Shown piece by piece: positions 42,629 through 52,751 of a stretch of DNA of 64,000 nucleotides. Made by a program: the position numbers and the translations under genes. The notes below the pieces were generated by a model that was given only the letters and a program-made list of their open reading frames with translations, had not been told where the DNA came from and made no database searches. Source of the stretch: Nocardioides plantarum (GTDB lineage: Bacteria > Actinomycetota > Actinomycetes > Propionibacteriales > Nocardioidaceae); assembly GCF_006346395.1 (NCBI RefSeq), contig NZ_VDMS01000005.1, positions 124,001 through 188,000 of the forward strand. Direction: 5' to 3'. The stretch's first letter is position 1, and each line of letters begins with the position of its first letter.

Positions 42629-43287
42629 GGATCCCGGGGCTCGGCGGGTGGGGCGACGACCCGCTCTGGGCCACGGTCTACGACTGGTCCGTCGAGCACC
42701 CTCGGGTGGGCGGCCTGGTGTGGCGGGCCGGGCTGCAGAGCGACCTCGGCCGTCTGTACGCCGCCACCGACGAGCTGGGCCGACTGCCCGCAGGCTCGCG
42801 CGTGCTCGACGTGCCGTGCGGCGGGGGAGTCGCGCTGCGCGGGCTGCGTCCCGGCCAGGACGTCGACTACGTCGCCGCCGACATCTCCCCGGCCATGCTC
42901 GACCGCACGGTGCGCGCTGCCCGGGCGCGCGGCCTGGCCGACGTGGTGACCCCGCAGGTCGCCGACGTCGAGGACCTGCCCTTCGCCGACGACTCCTTCG
43001 ACGCGGTCGTCTCCTTCACCGGTCTGCACTGCTTCCCCGACCCCGCCCGCGCGGTGGTCGAGATGGTCCGGGTGCTGCGACCCGGCGGCGTCCTGCTGGG
43101 CAGTGCCATCCTCAACGACACCGGCCTGCTGCACGAGCCGCTACGCCGCGTCGGGCGCCTGTCGGGCCTGATGGGCCCGGGCTGCACGAGCGCCGAGCTC
43201 GTCCACTGGCTCCAGGCACAAGGCGTGCCCGATCCCGTGATCGAGCGGTCGGGGGCGATCGGCTACTTCCGTGGCGTCAAGGGGTAG
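42625..43287 (+). CDS. SAM-dependent methyltransferase (UbiE/type 11)
   Basis: This 220-residue class I methyltransferase has motif I VLDVPCGGGVALRGL, motif II YVAADISPAMLDRTV, LPFADDSFDAVVSFTGLHCF for post-motif acidic loop and motif III RVLRPGGVLLGS. The substrate is unknown. GTG 42625 overlaps the acyl-CoA dehydrogenase stop (GTGA), so the two are cotranscribed. Downstream, after a short gap, begins a cluster of small palindromes. Confidence 0.85.
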   Translation: MRIPGLGGWGDDPLWATVYDWSVEHPRVGGLVWRAGLQSDLGRLYAATDELGRLPAGSRVLDVPCGGGVALRGLRPGQDVDYVAADISPAMLDRTVRAARARGLADVVTPQVADVEDLPFADDSFDAVVSFTGLHCFPDPARAVVEMVRVLRPGGVLLGSAILNDTGLLHEPLRRVGRLSGLMGPGCTSAELVHWLQAQGVPDPVIERSGAIGYFRGVKG

Positions 43288-43299
43288 TGGACCCGTTCG

Positions 43300-43365
43300 G
43301 AAAATCTCCGCTGAGGCGGTGATTCTCATTCCACTACGACGAAACTTCGTCGCAGGACCGGGAGT
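43300..43365. repeat. small palindrome cluster, left side of the DUF559 gene
   Basis: It holds an inverted version of the GAGTTTCACC-type unit (ATCTCCGCTGAGGCGGTGAT, 43304-43323) and a TTCG unit CGACGAA-AC-TTCGTCG (43337-43352), then a partial GGGAGTTTCGG. The same two units recur on the other side of the neighbouring gene. Confidence 0.7.
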
Positions 43366-43398
43366 TTCGGCCCGGCCCAGCGCGGTCGGCTCGATCGC

Positions 43399-44361
43399 TC
43401 AGGCGACGGAGGGGGCCCGCATCGCCCGCCGGATCCGGGCCGCGGTGCGCTCGGGCAGCTCGAGGTCGGACCAGACCAGACGGATGACCGTCCACCCGGT
43501 CAGCTCACGGATCAGGTCCTCCCGCCTCTTCTCCCGCTCGACCATCTGGGCGATCGACTCCCCCTCCTGGCGGAAGCGGTGGTACTTCTCGCGCCCGTCG
43601 AACTCGACGATCACCTTCGCCGCGGGCCAGGCGAAGTCGACCCGAGCAGCCACCGTGCCGTCCGGGTGCCTGACCTCGTACTGCGGGACCGGTCGTGGCA
43701 GACCCGTGGTGAAGAACAGGTAGTCGCAGCGGGTCTCGCCCACGGACTCGATCCGCTTGTCGGCGAGCAGGAGCACGACGTGGTGACCGATAGAGTCGGG
43801 CCAGCGGTCGGCGCGCGCGGCGTGCGCCGCCAGCTCCTCGCGTGTCGTCGCACCGGTGTGCAGGAAGTGGTTGGCCTGGACCAGCGCCGGCTCGGTGCCG
43901 TCCGTGCACGCCACCTCGAGCACGGCCCGAGCGGGCACGGTGAGCCAGAACCCGAATCGTCGAGTGAGATCGAGGACGTTGCACTCGCCCTGGTGGTGGG
44001 TGATCCGGCTGTTGCGACGGCCGTTCCCGGAGAAGTGGGTGAGGTGGGCGTTGGCGAGCTCGAGGCCGAAGTCGGGTCCGTCCAGCATCAGGCAGCTGCT
44101 GGCGTGGGACAGCGCGACGTGCTCGGCGTACTGCTGCATGACGGCCCGACACAGCAGCCGATGGCGCTCGGCCTCGTCAGCGGCCAGGTAGACGGAGCGC
44201 AGGCAATAGGACCCCTGCCGGAGCCTGATCAGTACGGCGGCGTCGACGAGTCTCTTCAAGGCGTTGTCGTCCACGCCCAGGAGGATCGCGTTGCGTCGGA
44301 GCAGGAGTCCGTACGCATCGCAGAAGTCGGAGATCGGGTGTCGTTCGGCTGGTCGCATCAT
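43399..44361 (-). CDS. AbiEi/DUF559-like protein (wHTH plus PD-(D/E)XK-like domain)
   Basis: The product has 320 residues. The N-terminal 60 residues look like the AbiEi antitoxin winged helix (NAILLGVDDNALKRLVDAAV, LIRLRQGSYCL). The C-terminal 90 residues match DUF559/Vsr-like endonuclease folds: RVDFAWPAAKVIVEFDGREKYH gives the D...E-x-D pattern, then TGWTVIRLVWSDLELP. Such proteins are common orphans in Actinobacteria and are of unproven function. ATG 44361 or 44358 are both possible starts. G+C is visibly lower than in neighbours (63-70% in lines counted). Repeats of one family flank it on both sides, which suggests acquisition. Confidence 0.75.
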   Translation of the reverse strand: MMRPAERHPISDFCDAYGLLLRRNAILLGVDDNALKRLVDAAVLIRLRQGSYCLRSVYLAADEAERHRLLCRAVMQQYAEHVALSHASSCLMLDGPDFGLELANAHLTHFSGNGRRNSRITHHQGECNVLDLTRRFGFWLTVPARAVLEVACTDGTEPALVQANHFLHTGATTREELAAHAARADRWPDSIGHHVVLLLADKRIESVGETRCDYLFFTTGLPRPVPQYEVRHPDGTVAARVDFAWPAAKVIVEFDGREKYHRFRQEGESIAQMVEREKRREDLIRELTGWTVIRLVWSDLELPERTAARIRRAMRAPSVA

Positions 44362-44424
44362 GCGCACGACCGTGTCCCGGCGCCGACCCCGCGGCACGCG
44401 CCCGCCGCCGACCCTGTGGATGGA

Positions 44425-44653
44425 CGACGATCTTCGTCGCCTGGGGACGGTTCGTGGTTGTCCCGCGTAGGACAGTCGCTCCGGCCGCAGGCGGAACTCG
44501 CACTTCTGGTACGAAACTTCGTCGTGTCTCCGCGAGTTTCACCACCTCGGCGGTGAAACTCCCAACGCGTCCAGCGACCTCGCCGGAACTCCCACCTCCA
44601 CGACGAAGGTTCGTCGTAGTGCCAAGAGTTTCACCACCTCAGCGGTGAATCTC
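44425..44653. repeat. small palindrome array, right side of the DUF559 gene
   Basis: Two units alternate. Unit A: CGACGA-TCT-TCGTCG (44425-44439), ACGAA-AC-TTCGT (44511-44522) and ACGACGAA-GG-TTCGTCGT (44600-44617). Unit B: GAGTTTCACC-8 nt-GGTGAAACTC (44534-44561, perfect 10-bp arms) and the same with one mismatch (44626-44653). The stretch 44362-44695 between the DUF559 gene start and ppa contains no gene. Confidence 0.8.
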
Positions 44654-44695
44654 CCAACGGGTGACCCAGCGCTCCCGACGAGGCGACCGTTCAGC

Positions 44696-45196
44696 TCAGT
44701 GGTGCGAGCCGCCCTCGTTCTTGAGCCGCTCGAAGGACGCGAGCACCTCGGCCTCGGCCTCGGTGCGGCCGACCCAGTCGGCGCCCTCGACGGACTTGCC
44801 GGGCTCGAGGTCCTTGTAGACCTCGAAGAAGTGCTGGATCTCGAGGCGGTCGAACTTCGGGACGTGGTTGATGTCGCGGATGTGCTCCTGGCGCGGGTCG
44901 GTGGCCGGGACGCAGAGGACCTTGTCGTCACCGCCGGCCTCGTCGGTCATCCGGAACATGCCGATCGCGCGGCACTTGATCAGGCAGCCCGGGAACGTCG
45001 GGGCCTGCAGCAGGACCAGGGCGTCGAGGGGGTCGCCGTCGAGGCCGAGGGTGTTCTCGATGTAGCCGTAGTCGGCGGGGTACTGGGTGGAGGTGAACAG
45101 CATCCGGTCCAGGCGCATCCGGCCGGACTCGTGGTCGACCTCGTACTTGTTGCGCTCGCCCTTGGGGATCTCGATGAGTACGTCGAACTCGAGCAC
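44696..45196 (-). CDS. ppa: inorganic pyrophosphatase
   Basis: This 166-residue family I pyrophosphatase hydrolyses PPi to two Pi in the cytoplasm. Signature residues are IEIPKGERNKYEVDHESGR, RMLFTSTQYPADYGYIENTL and the metal-binding DGDPLDALVLL with its aspartates; FFEVYKDLEPGK near the C-terminus is also conserved. GTG 45196 has a strong GGAGGA six to seven bases upstream, which settles the start. It is divergent from dacB, the usual actinobacterial arrangement. Confidence 0.96.
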   Translation of the reverse strand: MLEFDVLIEIPKGERNKYEVDHESGRMRLDRMLFTSTQYPADYGYIENTLGLDGDPLDALVLLQAPTFPGCLIKCRAIGMFRMTDEAGGDDKVLCVPATDPRQEHIRDINHVPKFDRLEIQHFFEVYKDLEPGKSVEGADWVGRTEAEAEVLASFERLKNEGGSHH

Positions 45197-45341
45197 GTGG
45201 TTCCTCCGGGTGTCTGCGGGCGAGGTGCGGTGGCGTGGGGGCCTCGCACGGATGGCCCTAGTGTCCCGCACAATGTCCTGGTCCGTGCACGAGGGTGACG
45301 CAGTGTCGCCCGAGTGCTGACCTAGGGGAGAGGAGCGCGGG

Positions 45342-46787
45342 GTGGCCCGTCGAGACGGTGTCCGCGGCACCCTGGTGCTGGTGGTCGTCCTCCTGCTCGT
45401 GGCGGGCGGCGTGGCCGTGGTCCGCTACGACCTCGTCGACCGGCTCCGCGGCGACGACGACCCGTCGGCCGCGCCCACCTCCGAGCCCGCCGAGGTGGCG
45501 CCGCCGCCCGGTGTCGAGGTGCCCGAGGTCGTCGCCCCGCCGGCGGTCGCGCTCGTCTCGCAGAGCACCCCGACGGTCGACCCCACCGCCGTACGCCGCG
45601 CCCTGCAGCGCTACCTGCGCGACCGCACGCTGGGTTCCCACGTGCTGGCCGAGGTGGCGCCCCTCGACGGCGACGCCGCGGCCTACACGCTGGGCGGGCG
45701 GTCCGACGCCACCGCCGTCCCGGCCTCGACCACCAAGGTCGTCACCAGCACGGCCGCGCTGCTCGCGCTCGGTCCCGACCACGTCTTCACCACCGAGGTC
45801 CGCCGGCGCGGCAGCCGGCTGACCCTCGTCGGCGGTGGCGACCCGTTCCTCGAGCGCGGTCCCACCCGGGACGGCGAGCTGTGGCCCTACCCGGCGCGCG
45901 CCGACCTGCAGGACCTGGCCGAGCAGACCGCGGCCTCGCTCGCCGCCGACGGCACCCGCCGGGTGAGCCTGGCCTACGACGACACCCTCTTCGACGGCCC
46001 CCAGGTCAACTCCCGGTGGGAGTCCGGCTACGTCGCCTCCGGCGAGGTCAGCCCGACGTCGGCGCTGTGGGTCGACCGGGGCAGGGTCCGCGAGGGTCTG
46101 GGCCGCGTGGCCGACCCGTCGGCCGAGGCGGCCCGCTCGTTCGTCGAGGCGCTCACCGCCGCGGGGATCACGGTGGTCGGCCGGCCCGTCGCCGCGCGGG
46201 CCGCCTCCGGCGCCGTCCCGGTCGCCGCCGTCGACAGCGCGCCGCTGGCCCAGATCGTCCAGCGACTGCTCGACGTCAGCGACAACGATGCCGCCGAGGT
46301 GCTGCTGCGCCAGGTCGGCGTCGCCACGTCGGGCGAGGGGTCGATCCAGGCCGGCCGGGCCGGCGTACGACGACTGCTCCGCGACGCCGGGGTGGCCCTG
46401 GGCGACAGCGTCCTCCACGACGGCAGCGGCCTGTCCCGTGACAACCGCCTCGACCCGTCCGTGCTGGTCGAGGTGCTCCGGCTCGCGGCGTCCGACGACC
46501 ACCCGGGCCTGCGCGCGGTCGTCACCGGGCTGCCGGTGGCCGGGTTCACCGGGTCGCTGACCGACCGCATGGACCAGGGCCCGGCGGCGGGTCGCGGGCG
46601 GGTGCGGGCCAAGACCGGCACCCTCTCCAACGTCTCGGCCCTGGCCGGCCTGGCCACCGACGTCGACGGCAACGTGATGGTCTTCGTGCTGATGGCCGAC
46701 CGGGTGCCCGCGGCGAGCAGCCTCCTGGCCCGCGTGACCCTCGACGACGCGGCCGCCGCCCTCGGCGCCTGCGCCTGCACCGGCTGA
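45342..46787 (+). CDS. dacB: D-alanyl-D-alanine carboxypeptidase/endopeptidase (PBP4 type)
   Basis: This 481-residue S13-family penicillin-binding protein has a membrane anchor at residues about 8-27, an Ala/Pro/Glu linker (about 35-75), then the DD-peptidase. The nucleophile motif is PASTTKVVT with Ser about 129. SDNDAAEVLLRQ is the SxN motif; AKTGTLSNVSALAG is the KTG motif. HDGSGLSRDNR is typical for the family. GTG 45342 follows GGGGAGAGGAG. It trims or cleaves peptidoglycan peptides outside the membrane. It precedes the zincin/tilS/hpt/ftsH block, as in other Actinobacteria. Confidence 0.94.
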   Translation: MARRDGVRGTLVLVVVLLLVAGGVAVVRYDLVDRLRGDDDPSAAPTSEPAEVAPPPGVEVPEVVAPPAVALVSQSTPTVDPTAVRRALQRYLRDRTLGSHVLAEVAPLDGDAAAYTLGGRSDATAVPASTTKVVTSTAALLALGPDHVFTTEVRRRGSRLTLVGGGDPFLERGPTRDGELWPYPARADLQDLAEQTAASLAADGTRRVSLAYDDTLFDGPQVNSRWESGYVASGEVSPTSALWVDRGRVREGLGRVADPSAEAARSFVEALTAAGITVVGRPVAARAASGAVPVAAVDSAPLAQIVQRLLDVSDNDAAEVLLRQVGVATSGEGSIQAGRAGVRRLLRDAGVALGDSVLHDGSGLSRDNRLDPSVLVEVLRLAASDDHPGLRAVVTGLPVAGFTGSLTDRMDQGPAAGRGRVRAKTGTLSNVSALAGLATDVDGNVMVFVLMADRVPAASSLLARVTLDDAAAALGACACTG

Positions 46788-46908
46788 CGTCGCCACTCGA
46801 GCCCCGTGCGCCACGTGCGGTCACCCGCGTCACTCGGGTCTCTCGGGGGACCGGACGCTGTTACCGAATGCTGGCGATCTCGTGGATCGCGCGTGGAGTT
46901 CATCTTCG

Positions 46909-47053
46909 TACTGTCGAGTAACACGTCGACGTGAGCCGGCACCGCGCATCTGGGGGGATCGCGGAACGGCACGACGGAGACGACGACAACGTGAGGGCCC
47001 GCTCGGCCGCTTCTGGGGAAGCCGGCCTCGAGCGGGTCTCATGTCTTTTCGGC
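46909..47053 (+). ncRNA. candidate small RNA or dacB trailer with intrinsic terminator
   Basis: The 292-bp gap 46788-47079 has no credible gene. A -10-like TACTGT is at 46909-46914. A strong hairpin occupies 46998-47036 (CCCGCTCG-GCCG-CTTC, TGGG loop, GAAG-C-CGGC, CT, CGAGCGGG) and is followed by TCTCATGTCTTTTC. The terminator is well supported. Whether it ends a separate small RNA of about 120 nt or the dacB message is not clear. Confidence 0.4.
46998..47050 (+). terminator. intrinsic terminator with T-rich tail
   Basis: The stem is 8 + 4 + 4 bp with small internal bulges and a TGGG loop, followed by TCTCATGTCTTTT. The T-rich tail is unusual in this G+C-rich DNA. Confidence 0.75.
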
Positions 47054-47079
47054 CTTCGCGCCACCGGTAGGTTCGCCGC

Positions 47080-48132
47080 ATGAGCCAGACCCCCGACGGT
47101 GCCCCCGAGATGGTCGACTGGGACCTCGCGGTCCGGGTCGCGTCGCGGCTGGCCGGCCAGGGGCCGGTCGTCTCACCGACCGAGGCGGCCGACGCGGTCG
47201 CCGAGCTGCGGGCCGGGGCCGACCGCTCGACCGCGCTGGTGCGCGACTTCACCGGGCTCGTCGCCGCCGAGCACACCGCGCCGGTCCTCGTCGTCGACCG
47301 GGCCGGGTGGGTCCAGGCCAACGCCGATGCGTTCCGCCACCTCGTCTCGCCCCTGGTCGACCAGATCAGCGCCAAGAACAAGAAGCCGCCGTCCGGCGTC
47401 TCGCTCGCCGTGGGCTCGCGGGTCACCGGCCTCGAGGTCGGCGGCCTGCTGGGCTTCCTGGCCGGCAAGGTGCTCGGCCAGTTCGACCCCTTCCACGCCC
47501 CCGACGGGCGGCTCCTGCTGGTCGCCCCCAACATCGTGCACGTCGAGCGCGAGCTCGACGCCGACCCGACCGACTTCCGGTTGTGGGTCTGCCTGCACGA
47601 GGAGACCCACCGCGTGCAGTTCACGGCCGTTCCGTGGATGCGCGACCACCTCTTCTCCGAGGTCCAGGCGCTGTCGGCGACCGTGAGCCCGTCCGGCGTC
47701 GACGAGGTCGTCCGCCGGCTGACCGAGGGACTCAAGGGGGGCATCGGCCAGGGCGGCATCGTCGAGCTGCTCAGCACTCCCGAGCAGCGCGAGATCCTCG
47801 ACCGCGTGACCGGGATGATGTCGCTGCTCGAGGGCCACGCCGACGTGGTGATGGACGGCGTCGGACCCAGCGTCATCCCGACGGTCGACGACATCCGCAC
47901 GAGCTTCACCCGCCGCCGCAAGGGCGTCGGCACCCTCGACCGGATGCTGCGCCGCCTGCTCGGCCTCGACGCCAAGATGGCGCAGTACCGCGACGGCGCC
48001 CAGTTCGTCCGCTCCGTCGTGGACAAGGTCGGGATGGCCGAGTTCAACACGGTCTGGGAGCGCGCCGAGCACCTGCCGTCGAAGGCCGAGCTGTCCGACC
48101 CCGACGCCTGGGTGTCGCGGGTGCTGGGCTGA
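47080..48132 (+). CDS. zinc-dependent metalloprotease (DUF2342, zincin-like)
   Basis: This 350-residue protein belongs to the DUF2342 family, often annotated as coenzyme F420 biosynthesis-associated or zincin-like. The zinc motif is CLHEETHRVQF (HExxH) near residue 173; the third ligand is probably Glu in SLLEGHADVVMDGVG. Upstream, FDPFHAPDGRLLLVAPNIV is a family landmark. No signal peptide is seen. TAGGTT ends six bases before ATG 47080, so it is likely leaderless. It is immediately upstream of tilS, the conserved context in Actinobacteria. Its substrate is unknown. Confidence 0.88.
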   Translation: MSQTPDGAPEMVDWDLAVRVASRLAGQGPVVSPTEAADAVAELRAGADRSTALVRDFTGLVAAEHTAPVLVVDRAGWVQANADAFRHLVSPLVDQISAKNKKPPSGVSLAVGSRVTGLEVGGLLGFLAGKVLGQFDPFHAPDGRLLLVAPNIVHVERELDADPTDFRLWVCLHEETHRVQFTAVPWMRDHLFSEVQALSATVSPSGVDEVVRRLTEGLKGGIGQGGIVELLSTPEQREILDRVTGMMSLLEGHADVVMDGVGPSVIPTVDDIRTSFTRRRKGVGTLDRMLRRLLGLDAKMAQYRDGAQFVRSVVDKVGMAEFNTVWERAEHLPSKAELSDPDAWVSRVLG

Positions 48133-48139
48133 GCGTGCC

Positions 48140-49147
48140 GTGACGCTCGACCCCCGCGTCGCTGCCGTGCGGCTCGCCGTGCGGCGGGTGCTGCGCCAGC
48201 CCGACGTACGACGTGTGCTGGTCGCCTGCTCCGGCGGCGCGGACTCGCTCGCGCTGCTCGCGGCGACGGTCTTCGAGACCCGGCGCCACGACGTCCACGT
48301 CGTCGGCGCGGTGGTCGACCACGGCCTCCAGGACGGTTCCGCCGAGCACACGGCGCGGGTCGTGCAGCAGATGGCCGACCTGGGGGTGGACGAGACGGTG
48401 TCGGCGCGCGTGCAGGTCGACGCCGGCGGACTGGGGCCCGAGGCGGGGGCGCGCGAGGCGCGCTACGACGTGCTCGACCAGATGGCGGTCCACTTCGGCG
48501 CGACCAGGGTGCTGCTCGGCCACACCCTCGACGACCAGGCCGAGACCGTGCTGCTGGGCCTGGCCCGGGGGAGCGGCGGGCGGTCGCTGGCCGGCATGCG
48601 CGAGTCGTTCCAACGCGACGTCGCGGCCGACTCGCCCTGGTTCTGGCGCCCGCTGCTCGACGTACGCCGCGCGCAGACCGAGGCCGCGTGCCTCGCCGAG
48701 GGCATCTCGTGGTGGACCGACCCCCACAACCAGGACCCCCGCTTCGCCCGCTCCCGGGTGCGGCAGTCCCTGCTGCCCGTGCTCGAGCGCGAGCTCGGCC
48801 CCGGGATCGCCGAGGCGCTCGCCCGCACCGCCGACCAGCTCCAGGCCGACACCGAGGTCCTCGACGAGCTCGCCGCCCACCACTTCCGCGAGCTGTACGA
48901 CGACGAGCTGGGCTTCCTCGTGTGGGCCCTCGAGCCGATCGCGCTCGCCCTCCGGCACCGGATGCTCCGCCTGGCGGCGTTGCGGGCCGGGTGCCCGCCG
49001 TCCGAGCTCACCGCCGGGCACATCAAGGCGCTCGCACTGCAGGTCCAGAACACCGAGCACCTGCCCAAGCAGATCCAGCTCCCAGGCCACGTGACGGCGA
49101 TCCGGGAGGGCGACGTGCTGCGTTTCGTCCGGGCCCCACTAGCCTGA
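48140..49147 (+). CDS. tilS: tRNA(Ile)-lysidine synthetase
   Basis: This 335-residue N-type ATP pyrophosphatase has the PP-loop VACSGGADSLALLA at residues about 30-43. It adds lysine to C34 of the CAU-anticodon tRNA-Ile. RVLLGHTLDDQAETVLLGLARGSG is the second conserved region, and HNQDPRFARSRVRQSLLPVL the third. The C-terminal TilS domain is short, as in other Actinobacteria. GTG 48140 starts seven bases after the zincin stop. The hpt promoter lies over its own stop codon. Confidence 0.95.
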   Translation: MTLDPRVAAVRLAVRRVLRQPDVRRVLVACSGGADSLALLAATVFETRRHDVHVVGAVVDHGLQDGSAEHTARVVQQMADLGVDETVSARVQVDAGGLGPEAGAREARYDVLDQMAVHFGATRVLLGHTLDDQAETVLLGLARGSGGRSLAGMRESFQRDVAADSPWFWRPLLDVRRAQTEAACLAEGISWWTDPHNQDPRFARSRVRQSLLPVLERELGPGIAEALARTADQLQADTEVLDELAAHHFRELYDDELGFLVWALEPIALALRHRMLRLAALRAGCPPSELTAGHIKALALQVQNTEHLPKQIQLPGHVTAIREGDVLRFVRAPLA

Positions 49148-49151
49148 CGGC

Positions 49152-49703
49152 ATGGACGCAGCCCACGTCGACGACGACCTCGTCAACGTCCTCTTCACCG
49201 AAGCCCAGATCCAGGAGAAGGTCGGTGAGCTGGCGGCCCGCATCGAGGTCGACTACGCCGGCCAGGACCTCCTCATCGTCGGCATCCTGCGCGGTGCGGT
49301 GATGGTGATGGCCGACATGGCCCGCTCCTTCACCCGCCACGTCGAGATGGACTGGATGGCGGTCTCCTCCTACGGCTCGGGCACCAAGTCCAGCGGCGTC
49401 GTCCGGATCCTCAAGGACCTCGACACCGACATCTCCGGGCGCCACGTCGTCATCGTCGACGAGATCATCGACACCGGCCTGACCCTCTCGTGGCTGACCT
49501 CCAACCTCACCTCGCGCAACCCCGCCAGCGTCGAGATCTGCACCCTCCTGCGCAAGCCCGAGGCGCAGCAGATGCCCATCGACGTCAAGTACGTCGGCTG
49601 GGACATCCCCAACGAGTTCGTCGTCGGCTACGGCCTCGACTACCGCGAGCGCTACCGCAACCTGCGCGACATCGGCACCCTCGCTCCGCACGTCTACAGC
49701 TGA
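49152..49703 (+). CDS. hpt: hypoxanthine (guanine) phosphoribosyltransferase
   Basis: This 183-residue type I phosphoribosyltransferase salvages hypoxanthine and guanine with PRPP. The PRPP loop is VVIVDEIIDTGLTLSWL (about residues 98-114); the N-terminal LLIVGILRGAVMVMADMAR is the first loop, and YVGWDIPNEFVVGYGLDY binds the base. TAGCCT (49140-49145) ends six bases before ATG 49152, so it is probably leaderless with its -10 over the tilS stop. The tilS-hpt-ftsH order is widely conserved. Confidence 0.96.
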   Translation: MDAAHVDDDLVNVLFTEAQIQEKVGELAARIEVDYAGQDLLIVGILRGAVMVMADMARSFTRHVEMDWMAVSSYGSGTKSSGVVRILKDLDTDISGRHVVIVDEIIDTGLTLSWLTSNLTSRNPASVEICTLLRKPEAQQMPIDVKYVGWDIPNEFVVGYGLDYRERYRNLRDIGTLAPHVYS

Positions 49704-49716
49704 GGTTCCCGTGCCA

Positions 49717-49919
49717 GCCGAGGCGCCGAGCCTCGAGACCCCACGCCGGTCGAGGTGTGAGGCGCCCTAGCGCCGAGCCTCGAGACCCCCGCAGTGTCCT
49801 GCAGTCGTGAGCGACGTCCTCTCGGCCTGGGTCATCTGGTGTTCGGGTGGGGTCGGGTACGGCGGCTGCTGGGGTCTCGAGGCTCAGGCCTGGCGGCCTT
49901 CGCACCTCGACCGACGTGG
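49717..49919. repeat. three dispersed hairpin repeats upstream of ftsH
   Basis: A partial copy lies at 49717-49742 (GCCGAGGCGCCGAGCC, then TCGAGACCCC). A full copy at 49747-49788 has the core GGCGCCCTAGCGCC between CGGTCGAGGTGTGA and GAGCCTCGAGACCCC. A copy in the opposite orientation is at 49871-49919 (GGGGTCTCGAGGCTCAGGCC and on to CACCTCGACCGACG). The 314-bp gap 49704-50017 holds these repeats and the ftsH ribosome site, and no other gene. Confidence 0.8.
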
Positions 49920-50017
49920 GGGCCGGGGCGCCGTACCCAGGCTCCTGCGAGGATAGGAGCGTCCGCGGCGACCTGTACCGTCGAGGACCCAGTCGTGCTA
50001 CCTGCGGAAGAGTGGTC

Positions 50018-52081
<2,064 letters not shown>

Positions 52082-52095
52082 CGTGGAGCCACGAC

Positions 52096-52713
52096 GTGGT
52101 TGACCCGATCGACCGCCAGGTCGTGGCTCCGGCCGACGTGCCGGAGTTCGACCATGCCCGGGCCGAGGCCGCCGTGCGCGAGCTCCTCTTCGCGATCGGC
52201 GAGAACCCCGACCGCGAGGGCCTGCTCGACACCCCGGCGCGGGTGGCTCGCGCCTACGCCGAGCTCACCGCCGGCATCCGCCAGGCTCCCGAGGACGTGC
52301 TCACCACGACCTTCGACCTCGGCCACGACGAGATGGTGCTGGTGCGCGACATCGAGCTGTGGTCGATGTGCGAGCACCACCTGGTGCCGTTCACCGGGGT
52401 CGCCCACGTGGGCTACATCCCGGCCCCGAGCGGCAAGATCACCGGCCTGTCCAAGCTGGCCCGCCTGGTCGACGTCTACGCCAAGAGACCCCAGGTCCAG
52501 GAGCGGCTCACCACCCAGGTGGCCGAGGCGCTGATGACGATCCTCGAGGCGCGCGGCGTCATCGTGGTGATCGAGGCCGAGCACCTCTGCATGACGATGC
52601 GTGGCGTCCGCAAGGCCGGCGCCCGCACGATCACCTCGGCGGTCCGCGGCTCGATGCGCACCGACGCCGCCACCCGCGCCGAGGCCATGGCGCTGATCCA
52701 CCGGACGAGGTGA
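52096..52713 (+). CDS. folE: GTP cyclohydrolase I
   Basis: This 205-residue enzyme catalyses the first step of folate synthesis, GTP to 7,8-dihydroneopterin triphosphate. The zinc motif is WSMCEHHLVPFTG; the active-site strand is LCMTMRGVRKAGARTITSA with the second Cys ligand. The N-terminal helix region RAEAAVRELLFAIGENPDREGLLDTP is characteristic. GTG 52096 lies 14 bases after ftsH; GTG 52083 out of frame was not used. It belongs to the ftsH-fol cluster. Confidence 0.96.
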   Translation: MVDPIDRQVVAPADVPEFDHARAEAAVRELLFAIGENPDREGLLDTPARVARAYAELTAGIRQAPEDVLTTTFDLGHDEMVLVRDIELWSMCEHHLVPFTGVAHVGYIPAPSGKITGLSKLARLVDVYAKRPQVQERLTTQVAEALMTILEARGVIVVIEAEHLCMTMRGVRKAGARTITSAVRGSMRTDAATRAEAMALIHRTR

Positions 52714-52739
52714 CCTGCCCCCTCGTCGCCCGGCGGCGG

Positions 52740-52751
52740 TAGGTTCGCGGG
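52740..52751 (+). promoter_or_regulatory. leaderless promoter of folP
   Basis: TAGGTT (52740-52745) ends six bases before ATG 52752. The same hexamer at the same distance precedes the zincin gene at 47080. It would give folP-folB-folK their own transcript. Confidence 0.5.

Noticed and set aside
44425..44653. Insertion-sequence ends or CRISPR
   Set aside because: No transposase gene or target duplication is visible and the units are internally palindromic, not terminal inverted repeats with spacers.
46882..47070. A 62-codon open frame in the dacB-zincin gap
   Set aside because: It is Arg/Pro-rich, has no ribosome site and runs through the terminator hairpin.
49847..50017. Longer FtsH start at 49847
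   Set aside because: The added 57 residues are encoded by a dispersed repeat and intergenic DNA; GGAAGAG precedes GTG 50018.
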